Part shown: positions 6,081 through 7,263 of the stretch, one piece after another
Numbering within the stretch: the first letter of the stretch is position 1
Layout of the letters: each line of letters begins with the position of its first letter
NCBI GenBank assembly: GCA_025450375.1
Contig: JANWHO010000068.1
Span: 1-7,263 of the forward strand
Source: Chloroflexota bacterium
GTDB lineage: Bacteria > Chloroflexota > UBA5177 > JANWHV01
Direction: 5' to 3'
Length of the DNA stretch: 7,263 nt
Translations under genes and position numbers: made by a program
The notes under the pieces: model-generated
Database searches by the model: none
What the model was told of the DNA's origin: nothing
The model's input: only the letters and a program-made list of their open reading frames with translations

Positions 6081-7226
6081 CTAGCGAGCTCTCAACTCAA
6101 TCCAGGCGCGAAAGAAGACATCGCAAATGGTAAAGACCGTTCCTTGATGCTGTTCAATGATCTCCAGATCAAGCATCCTGGTGATCGATCGCTGTACCGA
6201 CGCCGCGGATCCCAAACGATGCCCGCGCCGATAGACTTCGCCGTAGACTGCCCCGGATTCCTCGGATAGGGCCAACAACACAAGACGTTGGTGGGCCGAG
6301 AGGTCTTCCCATAGCGTGATGAAATGCGCGCTTTCCGCGTCCAGCACCTGCCCCAGAGCCGCCTTGACCGCGGGCGCCTCGACCACCGCGAGCCCTTCCG
6401 CTCGCGCATGGGCCCAGAGGAAGTAGCATAACTCCTGCGTATCGTGAGGATGGCCGCCAGTCACCCGGAGGATTTCGGCTATCGCCTCGCCGGTAATCGG
6501 CTGGTCAGTCTCCGCGAAGCGCGTCTCGATGTACGCGGCGAAGGCATCCGCCGCGATGGGGGTCAGGAGGATCGGCTTCGCCATCTTATACAGTGGTTGG
6601 TGCTGGTTGGTGAACACCCCGTGCATCAGATGACGTCTGCTGCCCAGGAAGACATGGGACACCTCGTGTTGGGTCTGGAACACCGCGCGCATGACTCCGG
6701 GTAGGTGTTCGTCAATGTTCAACACTTGCTGGAACTCATCGAACACCATGGCCACTGGCCGCTTCCGCTCGCGGGCGATCCGCCCAGGCAAGGCAAGCAG
6801 CTCTTCAATGGTGTGGTCGATATCGCGTGAGCGTTGCCCAGCGGAGAATTCAAACGACGGCATACCATCTGGTCCAATGGTCACCCGAGGCTGAATCGGC
6901 AGCTTCTGAAACAGCCCTACCGCGTCCTTCCAGGCTCGCTCGACTGGATTGACCAGCCCGCTATATACGGCCGCCGCCAGCACATCGGCAAACCGGTCCT
7001 TCGTGGGTGCTCGAAATAGGTCCACATAGGCAACCAATACGCCATCGGCGCGGAGTTGGCGGATCGCCTCGTAGAGGAGCGAGGTCTTGCCATAGCGTCG
7101 GGGTGAGATAATGACGATATTCTGCCCGTTCGTGATATCTTCCCGCACCTCGGCCACCTCGCGTACCCGATTAGTGAAGAACTCTCCGGTCGCGATGTCC
7201 CCGTAGCGAAACGGATTCCCCGCCAT
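6081..7226 (-). CDS. Stand-alone AAA/STAND-like ATPase (archaeal-type ATPase family) with C-terminal helix-turn-helix region
   Basis: The 381-residue product begins with NPFRYGDIATGEFFTNR (4-20), the usual opening of this ATPase group. Walker A follows as SPRRYGKTS (41-49), with Ser where the first Gly of the canonical loop would be, a variant common in the family. Walker B is AMVFDEFQ (159-166). FLGSRRHLM (193-201) is probably the sensor strand, and GGHP (257-260) sits in the sensor-2/lid region of STAND-like ATPases. Residues about 302-375 look like a winged helix: LSAHQRLVLLAL, then SAASVQRSITRMLDLEIIE. Such proteins occur as scattered paralogues and their biological roles are mostly unknown; ATP-driven regulation or a mobile-element link has been suggested. 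The ATG at 7226 is supported by GGAGG 6 nt upstream. It does not appear to be part of the glk operon. Confidence 0.85.
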   Translation of the reverse strand: MAGNPFRYGDIATGEFFTNRVREVAEVREDITNGQNIVIISPRRYGKTSLLYEAIRQLRADGVLVAYVDLFRAPTKDRFADVLAAAVYSGLVNPVERAWKDAVGLFQKLPIQPRVTIGPDGMPSFEFSAGQRSRDIDHTIEELLALPGRIARERKRPVAMVFDEFQQVLNIDEHLPGVMRAVFQTQHEVSHVFLGSRRHLMHGVFTNQHQPLYKMAKPILLTPIAADAFAAYIETRFAETDQPITGEAIAEILRVTGGHPHDTQELCYFLWAHARAEGLAVVEAPAVKAALGQVLDAESAHFITLWEDLSAHQRLVLLALSEESGAVYGEVYRRGHRLGSAASVQRSITRMLDLEIIEQHQGTVFTICDVFFRAWIELRAR

Positions 7227-7232
7227 ATGTTG

Positions 7233-7249
7233 CCTCCGTGCCCATTATA
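7233..7249 (-). promoter_or_regulatory. Perfect -10 box and ribosome binding site of the ATPase gene
   Basis: On the minus strand a consensus TATAAT lies at 7249-7244, followed only 6 nt later by GGAGG (7237-7233) and then, after 6 nt, the ATG at 7226. The matching -35 box would fall beyond the window edge. If the -10 box is used, transcription starts at about 7239-7237, giving an mRNA leader of only about 11-13 nt that begins at the ribosome binding site. Confidence 0.6.
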
Positions 7250-7263
7250 CAGCGGTGCATAAT

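Noticed and set aside
1..7263. CRISPR array, insertion sequence or phage genes
   Set aside because: No spaced direct repeats of CRISPR length, no transposase or integrase, and no terminal inverted repeats were seen.

Overview
The window reads as ordinary chromosomal DNA from a fairly GC-rich bacterium. All recognisable genes lie on the minus strand, so transcription runs from high to low coordinates. The family mix (Uma2-type PD-(D/E)XK protein, stand-alone STAND-like ATPase, E. coli-type glucokinase, selenium metabolism) would fit Chloroflexota, perhaps Thermomicrobia or relatives. That assignment is a guess from gene content, not a sequence match.

Layout in transcription order: (1) 7226-6081, an ATPase of the archaeal-type/STAND-like AAA class with a perfect TATAAT box close to its start codon. 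(2) 5973-4960 glucokinase, 4957-4439 a GNAT acetyltransferase resembling tabtoxin-resistance Ttr, and 4349-2346 a half-size ABC exporter. These three probably form one operon; the first two are 2 nt apart. (3) An intergenic stretch, 2181-2345, with a GC hairpin and a 9-bp tandem repeat carrying five GATC sites in exact register. (4) 2180-1473, a Uma2-family protein. (5) A 206-bp leader. (6) 1266-223, selD, selenophosphate synthetase. (7) An intergenic region, 34-222, with palindromes and a sigma70-like promoter, leading into the first 11 codons of a gene (33-1) that looks like a universal stress protein.

The most interesting point is selD. Conventional calling begins it at an internal GTG (1185) and loses the catalytic N-terminus. 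Reading upstream through an in-frame TGA at 1221-1219 restores an ATG at 1266 with a strong Shine-Dalgarno sequence. It also restores the conserved selenophosphate synthetase active-site segment, with selenocysteine where E. coli SelD has Cys17. A strong stem-loop sits just after the TGA, where a bacterial SECIS element should be. SelD is therefore most likely itself a selenoprotein. No selA, selB or tRNA-Sec gene lies in the window, so that machinery must be elsewhere. I see no convincing multi-gene novel system here; the other genes are recognisable housekeeping or accessory families.
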